DNA of 64,000 bases from Lysobacteraceae bacterium (lineage in GTDB: Bacteria; Pseudomonadota; Gammaproteobacteria; Xanthomonadales; Rhodanobacteraceae). Below the pieces are notes generated by a model. That model ran no database searches. It worked only from the letters and a program-made list of their open reading frames with translations, and had not been told where the DNA came from. Made by a program: the position numbers and the translations under genes. Shown here one piece after another: positions 47,001 to 54,517 of this stretch (the first letter of the stretch is position 1; every line of letters starts with the position of its first letter). The stretch is from positions 1 through 64,000 of the forward strand of contig JAJFUF010000016.1 in NCBI GenBank assembly GCA_021372495.1, in the 5' to 3' direction.

Positions 47001-47128
47001 CCGGCTATGCCGCGCTGTCGGCGAAGCTCGACGCCACGCTGGCCGACTGGCAGCGGCTCAAGGCCGGCGACCTCGCCGCGCTGAACGACAAGCTGCACGC
47101 GGCCGGACGCAAGCCGATCGCGCCGTGA
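44021..47128 (+). CDS. Large secreted BNR/VPS10 (sortilin-like) beta-propeller protein
   Basis: A 1035-residue protein with a signal peptide (MRRLLSALVLLAASWSAAAA). The body consists of repeated propeller blades with Asp-box signatures: THDAGRTWQPIF, SSDGGKTWAHRGL, RTRDGGKTWQKVL, STDGGAHWTQL, TDDGGEHWAAI and others. FGAVNGGVWET near the start and a C-terminal coiled/helical region follow. Asp-box propellers occur in sialidases, sortilins and WD40/YVTN-like xanthomonad proteins; no catalytic residues identify a sialidase here, so carbohydrate or protein binding is more likely. It stands just upstream of the PagL-like gene. Confidence 0.85.
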   Translation: MRRLLSALVLLAASWSAAAAVDPTLFQDLHWRLLGPFRGGRVLAVAGVQGQPQHFYFGAVNGGVWETHDAGRTWQPIFDGQPVGSIGAIAVAPSDPKVLYVGTGEADMRSDIAQGDGVYVSSDGGKTWAHRGLEDTQQIGKILVDPRDADVAFVAALGHPYGPNAERGVFRTRDGGKTWQKVLGPDDATGAIDLAFEPGRPDTLYAALWQVRRTPWNVYPPASGPGSGLYKSTDGGAHWTQLAGHGFPAKVGRIGIALSDAAPTRVYALVDGDEGGLYRSDDAGANWRKTSGDDRIWQRGWYFGRIAADPKNPDRVYAMNTIVLRSDDGGAHFIALKGDPTGDDFHELWIDPANPDRQILGVDQGAIVTLNGGKTWSSWHNQPTAQMYHVVTDDRFPYRVYGAQQDSGAVGLPSIAPYRDRIGMEQFHEVTAGGESGMIAPDPDDPEIVYGGDVDKLDLRTEQTRSVDPTLAQPDLYRRTWTLPLAFNARDHRVLYFGNQKLWRTDDGGEHWAAISPDLTREDPGVPANLDAVTAANHLHQGPRRGVVYAIGSSPLDAKLLWVGTDDGLVWRSDDEGAHWRDVTPAALTAWSKVGILEPSHFDRDVAYAAVDRHRLDDRKPYIYRTRDGGKSWRLVVAGIRDGDFVNAVREDPRQRGLLYAATELGMYVSFDDGDHWQLLQLNLPRTSVRDIDVHGDDIVIATHGRGFWILDDAGPLRQLAADARPATRLFAPSVAIRVRPSEFTGTPLPKDEPTAENPPFGARLDYVLAKAAKKPVELSIYAADGSLVRHYSSADAPPKRDAATGNAAPEWLPTPSTLATTPGMHRFVWPLRYAAPSALAHGNAWADGVWAPPGRYTAELSVDGKRYRQPLTVLADPRVKLPADAYARQFAFARRVEAAQARLAAAAHEAETTHQAALGARKDADGELAAAVDAFDAKLRAISGLVDAPNPHNAWALPPTTTASFRFLDDALGKLMAAADGGADAAPSPDAQAGYAALSAKLDATLADWQRLKAGDLAALNDKLHAAGRKPIAP

Positions 47129-47208
47129 GCCGGGCGCCGCCGCGCGGATGCGGCGGCGCTATGATCCGTCCGTGGCGGCCGGCTCGGCGGCCACGGCGGA
47201 GGTGCATG

Positions 47209-47724
47209 ATGGCCTCGAGACTCGGGCCCGCCGATGCGCCCGTGCGAGCGCGGCGCGTCCTCGCCCGCGCGGCGGCGGCACTGCTCGCGGTGGCGGGCGC
47301 CGCCCACGCCGCGCACGTCGAGGTTTCGGTCGGCCGCAGCCTGACGCTGCAGCACCGCTGGACCGACGCCGCCTTCGTCGAATGCGTCGGCGACGCGCAG
47401 CCCGTCTGGAAGCTGGCGTGGGCGCCGGCGTTCGCGCTGGGACGCGTTGCCGCGCGGCCGGATACCGCCACCGATCGGCTCGACCGCGACGTGTGGCTCG
47501 GCGCCGCCGGCGCGCGCGTGTACCTGTGGCGCGACCTCTACGCCGGCTTCCAGCTTGCCGCCACCGCCGGCCGCACCGACGCGCTCAGCACGCCGTACGA
47601 GTTCGTCAGCAGCCTCGGCTGGCAGGGCCGCCACTGGCAGGTGCTGGCGCGGCACATCTCCAACGGCGACTTCCACAAGCCCAACCACGGCGAGACCGTG
47701 CTGCTGGCGGGCGTGGCGTTCTGA
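47209..47724 (+). CDS. pagL: Lipid A 3-O-deacylase, PagL-like (acyloxyacyl hydrolase)
   Basis: A 171-residue outer-membrane protein with a signal sequence (VLARAAAALLAVAGAAHA) and an eight-strand-barrel pattern. The C-terminal segment ARHISNGDFHKPNHGE carries the PagL catalytic H-x-S pair (H149, S151), conserved Asn152 and the PN-x-G turn. A glutamate follows at residue 162, 13 positions after the His, whereas PagL of Pseudomonas has it at +14. GGAGG lies six bases before the ATG at 47209. The enzyme removes the 3-O acyl chain of lipid A. With LpxO and LpxL it implies several lipid A variants. Confidence 0.8.
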   Translation: MASRLGPADAPVRARRVLARAAAALLAVAGAAHAAHVEVSVGRSLTLQHRWTDAAFVECVGDAQPVWKLAWAPAFALGRVAARPDTATDRLDRDVWLGAAGARVYLWRDLYAGFQLAATAGRTDALSTPYEFVSSLGWQGRHWQVLARHISNGDFHKPNHGETVLLAGVAF

Positions 47725-48201
47725 ACGGCGTACAACGGCGCGGCGCGGCCGTCCACGGGCCGTTGCCGCCTCCGCCGGACGCGCCCATACTGGCAACCTT
47801 CATGCAGGACTCCACGGCCCGGAATCCGGGTCAGGCAGGAGGTCTCGTATGGGCGCCCGCCGCCGCGGTCCCGTGGTCGGCAACGGCGCGTCGGCCCGAG
47901 CCGGCGCGACGGGCGGGGCGCGCGGCGCGCCGCGCCATCTTCGCGGCGCCGTCCGGCGCCATCGCGTTCCTGCGAACGCTTTCCGCAGCCCGCATCCATG
48001 CTTCCCCGCAGCGCCGGCGATGGCGGCATCGCCGCGGCCGGCGCTTGCGCGCGATCGGCGCGGCGCGGGGCGTTCGCGCTATCGAATCAGGGAGAGTACG
48101 CACGCCGCCGCAGTGCCGTCGGCTGCGCCCCGCGGCGCCGGCAGCGTGGCTCGCAGGCAGGAGGCCAGGCTGGTTCGTCACAACCGTGTACGGAGGCAGG
48201 T
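47725..48201. other. Intergenic region upstream of the exported protein at 48202
   Basis: 477 bases without a gene I can support. AGGAGG at 47837-47842 precedes an ATG at 47849, but the 118-codon frame is Arg/Ala/Pro-rich and family-free. The stop of that frame overlaps the next ATG as ATGA, which may be chance. Confidence 0.4.
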
Positions 48202-48768
48202 ATGAACACGACACGCTTGATCGGCCGTTATTCCATCGTCGCCCTCGCGCTGGTGCTGACAGCGGGCGTGCAGGCGGCCGGGAAGAAGGCCATGACCGAC
48301 GCCGAACAGATCGCCAGCGCCATGCGCGCCGCGCCCGCGCGCGTCGCCAAGGGCGCCACCATCGTGGCGATGGACGCCGCCGGCAAGATGCGCACGCTGC
48401 GCGAGGGCCACAACGGCTTCACCTGCATGGCCGACAACCCGGCGACGCCCGGCCCGGACCCGATGTGCATGGACAAGAACGCGATGGAATGGGTCAACGC
48501 CTGGGTCGCGCACCAGCCGCCGCCGGCCGGCAAGATCGGCTTCATGTACATGCTGGAAGGCGGCACCGACGCCAGCAACACCGATCCCTACGCAACCGCG
48601 CCGACCGCCAGCAACCACTGGATCAAGACCGGGCCGCACGTGATGGTGGTCGGCGCCGACGCCAGCTTCTACGACCAGTACCCCAAGAGCGCCGAGCCCG
48701 ACACGCACGCCCCGTACGTGATGTGGGCGGGCACGCCGTACCAGCACCTGATGGCGCCGGTGAAGTAG
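48202..48768 (+). CDS. Exported protein of unknown function
   Basis: A 188-residue protein with a signal peptide (SIVALALVLTAGVQAAG) and a GGAGG six bases before the ATG. The mature protein contains EQIASAMRAAPARVAKGATIV, HNGFTCMADNP, DPMCMDKNAMEWVNAWVAH, two cysteines that could pair, and HVMVVGADASFYDQYPKS. It resembles a widespread family of secreted proteins seen in proteobacteria without known function. No partner gene is evident; it converges on emrB across repeats. Confidence 0.7.
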   Translation: MNTTRLIGRYSIVALALVLTAGVQAAGKKAMTDAEQIASAMRAAPARVAKGATIVAMDAAGKMRTLREGHNGFTCMADNPATPGPDPMCMDKNAMEWVNAWVAHQPPPAGKIGFMYMLEGGTDASNTDPYATAPTASNHWIKTGPHVMVVGADASFYDQYPKSAEPDTHAPYVMWAGTPYQHLMAPVK

Positions 48769-48911
48769 GCGCGCACGCGCGCGACGGCGCGGAGACGGCG
48801 GCGATCGCTGCGTCGCGATGACCGCCGTTTCCCTGCTTTGCTTTTCCCTCTCTCCGCGGGGGGGGGGAACGCGCGCAGCGCGCACTTTAGCCTTTGCCGA
48901 AACGAAGGGCG

Positions 48912-48966
48912 GCCGTCCTGCGGACGGCACCCCCTCACCCCAACCCTCTCCCCGCCGGGGAGAGGG
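48912..48966. repeat. Two adjacent GC hairpins, including a CCCTCTCCCC palindrome
   Basis: First hairpin: GCCGTCC/GGACGGC (48912-48918, 48922-48928). Second: CCCTCTCCCC/GGGGAGAGGG (48944-48953, 48957-48966) with a three-base loop, a form of interspersed element seen across many GC-rich proteobacteria. They lie between two convergent genes and may terminate both. A run of ten G lies at 48858-48867. Confidence 0.8.
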
Positions 48967-49026
48967 AGCAAGCGCGCTGCATCGCCGATGCGCGCAGCGC
49001 GCCCGTCGCGATGCGAGCGGGCGTCC

Positions 49027-50559
49027 TCAGTGCCCGCCGCTCGCCGCGGGCCCCGCCTTCGGCGCGAACGGCGGCTTGGCCAGCCACACCACCAGCAGCA
49101 GGCCGACGAAGATCCAGCCGAGCGCGTGGAACACCTCGTTGAAGCCGATCTGGTAGCCCTGCTGGGTGATCGCCTGGTCCAGCAGCAGCGCCGCGCGCGT
49201 CGGGTCGCTGCCGCCCAGCGCGGCCATCGCCTGCCGGGTGCCGGGATCGAACGCGGTGATGTGCTCGGCGAGCTGGGCGTGGTGCGCGATCGCGCGGTGC
49301 TCCCACAGCAGGGTGGTGATCGAGGCGGAGAAGCTGCCGGCCAGCGTGCGCAGGAAGGTGGCGAGGCCGGAGCCGGCAGCGATCTCGCGCGGCGCCAGGT
49401 CGGACAGCAGGATGGTCAGCACCGGCATGAAGAAGAACGCCACGCCCAGGCCCTGCAGCAACTGCACCAGCGCGACGCGCCCGAAGTCGACGTCGAGGTT
49501 GAAGCCGGCGCGCATGAAGCAGGTCGCGCCCATCACCACGAACGCGAAGGCGGCCAGCCAGCGCAGGTCGAAGCGTGTCGCGTAGCGGCCGATGAACGGG
49601 GTCAGGATCACCGGCAGGATGCCCAGCGGCGCGCTGGCGTAGCCGGCCCAGGTGGCGGTGTAGCCGAGCTGGCGCTGCAGCCACAGCGGCACCAGCAGCG
49701 CGATCGAGAAGAACGCGGCGTAGGCCAGCACCAGCGCCAGCGTGCCGGCGGCGAAGTTGCGGTGGCGGAACAGCCTGAGATCGACGATCGGATCCTTGTC
49801 GGTCAGCTCCCAGATCAGGAACAGCGCCAGCGCGATCACCGAGACGATCGAGGCGACCACGATGAACGGCGAGTTGAACCAGTCCTCGTCGTTGCCCTTG
49901 TCGAGCACGATCTGCAGCGCGCCGACGCCGATCACCAGCGTGGCCAGGCCGACGTAATCCATCTTCGGCCGCTCGGTCTGTTCCTGCTTGCCGCGCAACT
50001 GCGCGGCGATCACCGTGCTGGCGAAGATGCCGATCGGCACGTTGATGAAGAAGATCCACGGCCAGTTGTAGTTGTCGGTGATCCAGCCGCCGAGGATCGG
50101 GCCGACGATCGGCGCCACCACGGTGACCATCGCCAGCAGCGCCAGCGCGTGGCCGCGCTTGTGCGCGGGGTAGACCGAGATCAGCAACGCCTGCGTGATC
50201 GGGTACATCGGCCCGGCCACCGCGCCCTGCAGCGCGCGGAAGCCGACCAGCATGCCCATGCTCTGCGCGATGCCGCACAGGAACGAGGCCAGCGAGAACA
50301 GCAGCGTGGCCAGCACGAACAGGCGCACCTCGCCGAAGCGGCGGGTCAGCCAGCCGGTCAGCGGCAGCGCGATGCCGTTGGCGACGGCGAAGGAGGTGAT
50401 CACCCAGGTGCTCTGCTGCGCGCTGACACCGAGGTTGCCGGCGATGGTCGGCAGCGAGACGTTGGCGATGGTCAGGTCCAGCACCTGCATGAACGTCGCC
50501 AGCGACAGGCCGATCGTGGTCAGCGCCAGGTTGGGCGGACGGAATTCGGGGGCGCTCAT
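49027..50559 (-). CDS. emrB: DHA2 family multidrug efflux MFS transporter (EmrB-like)
   Basis: A 510-residue, 14-helix transporter. DHA2 features are present: MQVLDLTIANVSLPTIAG in helix 1, QSTWVITSFAVANGIALPLTGWL, GFRALQGAVAGPMYP, and motif C PIVGPILGGWI with WIFFINVPIGI. EmrB works with EmrA and an outer membrane factor to expel hydrophobic drugs. It is the last gene of the operon MarR-OMF-EmrA-EmrB, 97 bases after emrA. Substrate range is not deducible. Confidence 0.92.
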   Translation of the reverse strand: MSAPEFRPPNLALTTIGLSLATFMQVLDLTIANVSLPTIAGNLGVSAQQSTWVITSFAVANGIALPLTGWLTRRFGEVRLFVLATLLFSLASFLCGIAQSMGMLVGFRALQGAVAGPMYPITQALLISVYPAHKRGHALALLAMVTVVAPIVGPILGGWITDNYNWPWIFFINVPIGIFASTVIAAQLRGKQEQTERPKMDYVGLATLVIGVGALQIVLDKGNDEDWFNSPFIVVASIVSVIALALFLIWELTDKDPIVDLRLFRHRNFAAGTLALVLAYAAFFSIALLVPLWLQRQLGYTATWAGYASAPLGILPVILTPFIGRYATRFDLRWLAAFAFVVMGATCFMRAGFNLDVDFGRVALVQLLQGLGVAFFFMPVLTILLSDLAPREIAAGSGLATFLRTLAGSFSASITTLLWEHRAIAHHAQLAEHITAFDPGTRQAMAALGGSDPTRAALLLDQAITQQGYQIGFNEVFHALGWIFVGLLLVVWLAKPPFAPKAGPAASGGH

Positions 50560-50656
50560 CGTCGCGTCGGGGCCTGGTCGGATTGCGGGATGGATGCGGG
50601 GAGCCGGGCCGCGCGGCGTCGCCGCGGGCGGCCGGCATGCGGCGGCGCCGCGCCGC

Positions 50657-51862
50657 TCAGTCGCGCCGGGCCACGCGGCGGCCGGTATCCGCGTTGGCGT
50701 GGACGATGGCGCGGATCAGCGCGTCGGCCTCGCCGTCGTGGCGGTCGTAGACGTCGGTGCTGAACGCCGGCTGCTGCGGCGGGCGCTGCGCCAGCATCGG
50801 GCCGGACCGGTCGTGCAGGCCGACGTCGACGTCCATCGACAGGCCGATGCGCAGCGGATGCTTCTGCAGTTCGCGCGGATCGAGCGCGATGCGCACCGGC
50901 ACGCGCTGCACGATCTTGATCCAGTTGCCGGTGGCGTTCTGCGCCGGCAGCAGCGCGAACGCGCTGCCGGTGCCGACGCCGAGGCTCTCGACCTTGCCGT
51001 GGAAAGCGACGCCGTCGCCGTACAGGTCGGAGCGCAGCGTCACCGGCTGGCCGATGCGCATGTGCTCGAGCTGGGTTTCCTTGAAGTTGGCGTCGACCCA
51101 GACCTGCTGCAGCGGAATCACCGCCATCAGCGCGGCGCCCGGCTGCACGCGCTGGCCGACCTGCACGGTGCGCTTGGCGACATAGCCGCTGACCGGCGCG
51201 ATCAGGGTGGTGCGCACGGAGTCGAGGTAGGCGCGGCGCAGCGCGGCGGCGGCGGCCTGCACCTCGGGATGCGAGGCGATCACGGTGTCGTCGACCAGCG
51301 CCCTGCTGGCGCCCAACTGCTGCTGCGAGGCGGCCAGCGCGCTCTGCGCCGCGGCCAGCGCGTCGCGCGCGTGCGCCAGCTCCTCGGCGGAGATCGCGCC
51401 GCTCCGGGCCAGGCCCTCGCGGCGCGCGTAGTCGGCGCGCGCCTTGTCCAGCGCGACCTGCCTGGCGGCGACGTCGGCCTCGCCGCCGCTGACGTTGCTG
51501 TACAGGCCGCGCACCTGGCGCACGGTGCGCGCCAGGTTGGCCCTGGCCTGCTCCAGCGCCACGTTCACGTCGCTGGGATCGAGCCTGACCAGCACCTGGC
51601 CCTTGGTCACCCGGTCGCCGTCGTCGGCGCCGATGCTGACCACGGTGCCGGCGATCTGCGGCGTGATCTGCACCACGTTGCCCTGCACGTAGGCGTCGTC
51701 GGTGGTTTCGTTCCAGCGCCCGACGATGAGGTACCACAGGCCGCTGCCGACCGCGGCGAGCACGACGACGGCCAGCAGCAGGCGCAGCAGGAAGCGGCGG
51801 CGGCCGTTGCCGGGCGCGGCGGCGGGAGCGGCATCGTTCTTGGCGTAGTTTTCGGTGGTCAT
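50657..51862 (-). CDS. emrA: EmrA-type periplasmic adaptor (HlyD family)
   Basis: A 401-residue adaptor with one N-terminal membrane helix (RLLLAVVVLAAVGSGLWYLIV). Biotinyl-lipoyl halves TTDDAYVQGNVVQITPQIAGT and VSGYVAKRTVQVGQ flank a long alpha-hairpin (VALEQARANLARTVRQVRGL, LAAAQSALAASQQQLG). A beta-barrel domain follows (VWVDANFKETQLEHMRIGQPV). It links EmrB to the outer membrane factor; ten bases separate it from that gene. Confidence 0.92.
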   Translation of the reverse strand: MTTENYAKNDAAPAAAPGNGRRRFLLRLLLAVVVLAAVGSGLWYLIVGRWNETTDDAYVQGNVVQITPQIAGTVVSIGADDGDRVTKGQVLVRLDPSDVNVALEQARANLARTVRQVRGLYSNVSGGEADVAARQVALDKARADYARREGLARSGAISAEELAHARDALAAAQSALAASQQQLGASRALVDDTVIASHPEVQAAAAALRRAYLDSVRTTLIAPVSGYVAKRTVQVGQRVQPGAALMAVIPLQQVWVDANFKETQLEHMRIGQPVTLRSDLYGDGVAFHGKVESLGVGTGSAFALLPAQNATGNWIKIVQRVPVRIALDPRELQKHPLRIGLSMDVDVGLHDRSGPMLAQRPPQQPAFSTDVYDRHDGEADALIRAIVHANADTGRRVARRD

Positions 51863-51872
51863 GGGGTGCGTC

Positions 51873-53342
51873 TCAGGGAGTCGGCGCCGGCGCGGCGGTG
51901 CGCGCGGCGATCGGGTCGGGGGCGTCGGCGGCGGCGCGGAAGCCGCCGCCGAGCGCTTCGATCAACTGCACGGAAGCGTCGAGGCGCGCGCTGCGCAGCG
52001 TCGCCATCTGCTGCTCGGCGCCGATCAGCGGCTGCTGCACGGTCAGCACTTCGAGGTAGCTGCCGACGCCGGCGCGATAGCGCTGCATGGCGAGGTCGAA
52101 GGCGCCGCGCTCGCTGTCCAGCGTCTGTCGCTGCGCGTCGACCTGGACGTCCAGCGCGCGCAACGCGGCGACGCCGTCGGCGACGTCGCGCAGCGCGTTC
52201 ACCAGGATCTGGTTGTACTGCGCAACCGCCAGGTCGTACTGCGCGTCGCTGCCGGCGAGGTTGGCGCGCAGGCGGCCGCCGTCGAACAGCGGCAGCGACA
52301 GCGCCGGCGCGAACTGGTAGTAGCGGCTCGGCGCGGTCAGCAGGCCGTCGGTGCCGAGCGCGGCGAAACCGACCGCGGCGGCGAGGTTGAGATTCGGATA
52401 GAACGCGGCCTTGGCGGTCTTGATGCGCTTGCCCGCGGCTTGCACGCGCCAGCGCGCGGCGACCACGTCGGGACGGCGGCCGAGCAGTTCCGCCGGCACG
52501 CTGGACGGCAGCGCCAGTGCGGCGGGCGCGAGCGGCCGGGGGCGTTCGATCGCGAGTCCGCGGTCGGGGCCGCGGCCGAGCAGCGCGGCCAGCGCGGCGC
52601 GCGCCGTGTCGATGTCCTGCTGCGCCGCGGCCTGGCGCTGCTCGGCGGCGGGCACGGCGGCCTCGGCCTGTTTCAGCTGCAACTGGTTGTCGATGCCGGC
52701 CTGCACGCGCTGGCGGGTCAGCTCGAGCGTGTGCTCGGCACGCGTGCGCTCGTCGCGGGCGAGGTCCAGCCGTTCGTAGCCGTTGGCCAGCGCGAGATAG
52801 GTGCGGGCGATGTCGGCGGACAGGGTCAGTCGCGCGGCCCGCGCGTCCACCTCGGCGGCGCGCGCTTCGCCCAGCGCCGCTTCCCACGCCGCGCGCTTGC
52901 CGCCCCACAGGTCGAAGCCGTAGGCGAACTTCAGCGACAGCGTGTTCAGCGCACTGTAGTGCCCGCCCATCGGCGGTTCGAGCACCGTCTGCGGGATGCG
53001 GATGCCGGAGGAGCCGGCGTTCGCGGTCACCTCCGGCTTGCGCGCGGCATCGGCGGCGCCGGCGTCGGCCTGCGCCAGGCGCACGCGCGCGTCGGCGGCG
53101 GCGAGGCCGGGGTTGCCGGCCAGCGCCTCGTCGATCAGCGCGTCGAGCTGCGCGTCGCCGAGCGCGCGCCACCAGTCGGTCGCGGGCCAGTCGGCGCGCA
53201 GCGGCGCGCCGGCCAGACTGCGTTCGGCGTGCAGTTGCGCCGGATCGAGCGCGGTGCCGGACGGCTGCAGGCCGCGCGTGCTGGCGCAGCCGGCGAGCGT
53301 CACGGCCAGGCCGAGCGTCAAGGCAGAGGTAAGCGAACGCAT
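51873..53342 (-). CDS. Efflux outer membrane lipoprotein (OprM/NodT family)
   Basis: A 489-residue outer membrane factor. The signal peptide ends in a lipobox (LGLAVTLAGCASTRG), so it is lipid-anchored. The TolC-like repeat architecture is seen as two copies of long helices with conserved WW(R)ALGDAQLDALIDEAL and, in the second half, AFYPNLNLAAAVGF and PALSLPLFDGGRLRANL. The ATG at 53342 opens the signal peptide. It completes the tripartite efflux system with EmrA and EmrB. Confidence 0.9.
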   Translation of the reverse strand: MRSLTSALTLGLAVTLAGCASTRGLQPSGTALDPAQLHAERSLAGAPLRADWPATDWWRALGDAQLDALIDEALAGNPGLAAADARVRLAQADAGAADAARKPEVTANAGSSGIRIPQTVLEPPMGGHYSALNTLSLKFAYGFDLWGGKRAAWEAALGEARAAEVDARAARLTLSADIARTYLALANGYERLDLARDERTRAEHTLELTRQRVQAGIDNQLQLKQAEAAVPAAEQRQAAAQQDIDTARAALAALLGRGPDRGLAIERPRPLAPAALALPSSVPAELLGRRPDVVAARWRVQAAGKRIKTAKAAFYPNLNLAAAVGFAALGTDGLLTAPSRYYQFAPALSLPLFDGGRLRANLAGSDAQYDLAVAQYNQILVNALRDVADGVAALRALDVQVDAQRQTLDSERGAFDLAMQRYRAGVGSYLEVLTVQQPLIGAEQQMATLRSARLDASVQLIEALGGGFRAAADAPDPIAARTAAPAPTP

Positions 53343-53373
53343 GATGGTTGCCCGAACAGTAGTTGCCGTGGCC

Positions 53374-53841
53374 TCAATGGCCGTCGCGCAGGGCGGTGAG
53401 GATGCCGTCCAGCATCGCTTGCAGTCGGTCGCGTTCCGTCGCAGCGAGGTTGCGCGTGGCCCGGGCGAGCGCGCGCTCGCCGCAGGCATGGATGTCGGTC
53501 CACAGCGCCTGGCCGGCTTCGGTCAGGGCGATGCGCAGCGCGCGGCGGTCCTGCTCGTGCGGCTGCCGGCGCAGGTAGCCCTTGGCTTCGAGCCGATCGA
53601 GCAGGCGCGTGGTGGCGCCGGCATCGAGGTTGATCATGCGCGCCAGCTCGCCGGCGGCCATCGGGCCGTGCGCGGCCAGCTTCTTCAGCGCCAGGTACTG
53701 GCTGAAGTTCATTTCGAAGCCGTGCGCCGCCAGTTCGCGCTCCAGGTTGCCGATCAGCTCATTGCGCACCCGGCAGAGCAGCGCGCCGAGGTTGCTGTCG
53801 GAGAGCGGTGTGGGCATGGGGGAGGAATCCATGCCGCGCAT
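53374..53841 (-). CDS. MarR family transcriptional regulator of the efflux operon
   Basis: A 155-residue winged-helix regulator: SQYLALKKLAAHGPMAAGELARMIN (recognition region), GATTRLLDRLEAKGYLRRQPHEQDRRALRIALTEAG (wing; spans quoted only to show order). It lies 31 bases upstream of the outer membrane factor gene and is likely autoregulatory through the operator at 53859-53874. The start is uncertain: with the TATAAT at 53854-53859 the first ATG (53841) would have a leader of only about six bases, so 53832 or 53817 may be used, and no Shine-Dalgarno site is visible. Confidence 0.85.
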   Translation of the reverse strand: MRGMDSSPMPTPLSDSNLGALLCRVRNELIGNLERELAAHGFEMNFSQYLALKKLAAHGPMAAGELARMINLDAGATTRLLDRLEAKGYLRRQPHEQDRRALRIALTEAGQALWTDIHACGERALARATRNLAATERDRLQAMLDGILTALRDGH

Positions 53842-53853
53842 TCTATGGACTGG

Positions 53854-53874
53854 ATTATAGTTGTCAAGGCAACT
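53854..53874 (-). promoter_or_regulatory. Promoter -10 overlapping a MarR-type palindromic operator
   Basis: On the minus strand, AGTTGCCTTGACAACT (53874-53859) is an imperfect palindrome (AGTTG-C-...-G-CAACT), and TATAAT (53859-53854) directly abuts it. A regulator bound here would block the promoter of the efflux operon. The -35 is weak. Confidence 0.65.
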
Positions 53875-53882
53875 AATTCACC

Positions 53883-53910
53883 AAAAAAGAGCCCCGGCGA
53901 ACCGGGGCTC
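53883..53910 (-). terminator. Rho-independent terminator of the second marR gene
   Basis: Reading leftward, a 9-bp stem GAGCCCCGG/CCGGGGCTC with a four-base loop is followed by six T. It lies 22 bases after the stop of the gene at 53933 and just upstream of the efflux operon promoter, insulating the two. Confidence 0.9.
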
Positions 53911-53932
53911 TCGGAGGGCGCCGCGCCCGCGC

Positions 53933-54379
53933 TCAGGCGGCGCTGCGCAGGTGACCCAGGAAACGGCCCAGCGCGCCGTTCAACTGGACGATCTCGTCGT
54001 CGCTGGCCCCTTCCACGCAGCGCTTCAGGGCATGGTCGCCACGCGCCTGGGCGCGGTCGAGCAGGGCGCGGCCGCTGTCGGTCAGCGCGTAGCGGGACGT
54101 GCGCGTGCCGTCGAGCCGGCGCAGGTGGCCCTGGCGCTCGAGCCGGCCGCAGGTGCGCTTGAGCACGTCGCGGTCCTGGCGCAGCGCGGCGGCAAGCTCG
54201 GCGACCGTCATCGGACCCTGCGTCTCGAGGCGCTTGAGGCCGACGTACACGATGTAGCTCTCGACACCGACCTCGGCGAGCTCGCGCTCGACGCGGCCGA
54301 GCATCTCGCTGCGGACTTGGGAAACCAGGACGACCAGATCGTGTTCGGCCGAACGGGGCATGGCGTGTTGCGTGGTCAT
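53933..54379 (-). CDS. Second MarR family regulator
   Basis: A 148-residue winged-helix protein: HDLVVLVSQVRSEMLGRVE (dimerisation helix), KRLETQGPMTVAELAAALRQDRDVLKR (HTH), GRLERQGHLRRLDGTRTSRY (wing). GAGGAAGC precedes the ATG at 54379. It forms a monocistronic unit closed by a strong terminator and has a TTGACA (minus strand 54439-54434) in its promoter region within a GTTG...CAAC context. It may cross-regulate the adjacent efflux operon; its ligand is unknown. Confidence 0.85.
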   Translation of the reverse strand: MTTQHAMPRSAEHDLVVLVSQVRSEMLGRVERELAEVGVESYIVYVGLKRLETQGPMTVAELAAALRQDRDVLKRTCGRLERQGHLRRLDGTRTSRYALTDSGRALLDRAQARGDHALKRCVEGASDDEIVQLNGALGRFLGHLRSAA

Positions 54380-54410
54380 GGGTGCTTCCTCAGGGATGGA
54401 CAGCGCGCCT

Positions 54411-54439
54411 TGGCTAAACCAGTTTGTTGGGGCTGTCAA
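54411..54439 (-). promoter_or_regulatory. Possible promoter of the second marR gene
   Basis: TTGACA (54439-54434) and TAGCCA (54416-54411) with a 17-base spacer on the minus strand, 32 bases before the ATG. The -35 is perfect and the -10 poor. Confidence 0.4.
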
Positions 54440-54517
54440 GCAACGACCGGCGGGAGAGGAAAGCGCACGCCGGACCCGCAGGGGCGCGCCGGTGCCGCAC
54501 GCGGCACCGGCACCCGC

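Noticed and set aside
43526..47098. A 1190-codon minus-strand open frame opposite the BNR/VPS10 gene
   Set aside because: Composition is low-complexity and the plus-strand protein has a signal peptide and Asp-box repeats.
47849..48205. A 118-codon ORF with AGGAGG and an ATGA overlap with the next gene
   Set aside because: The protein is Arg/Ala/Pro-rich without hydrophobic core or family pattern; the signals may be coincidental.
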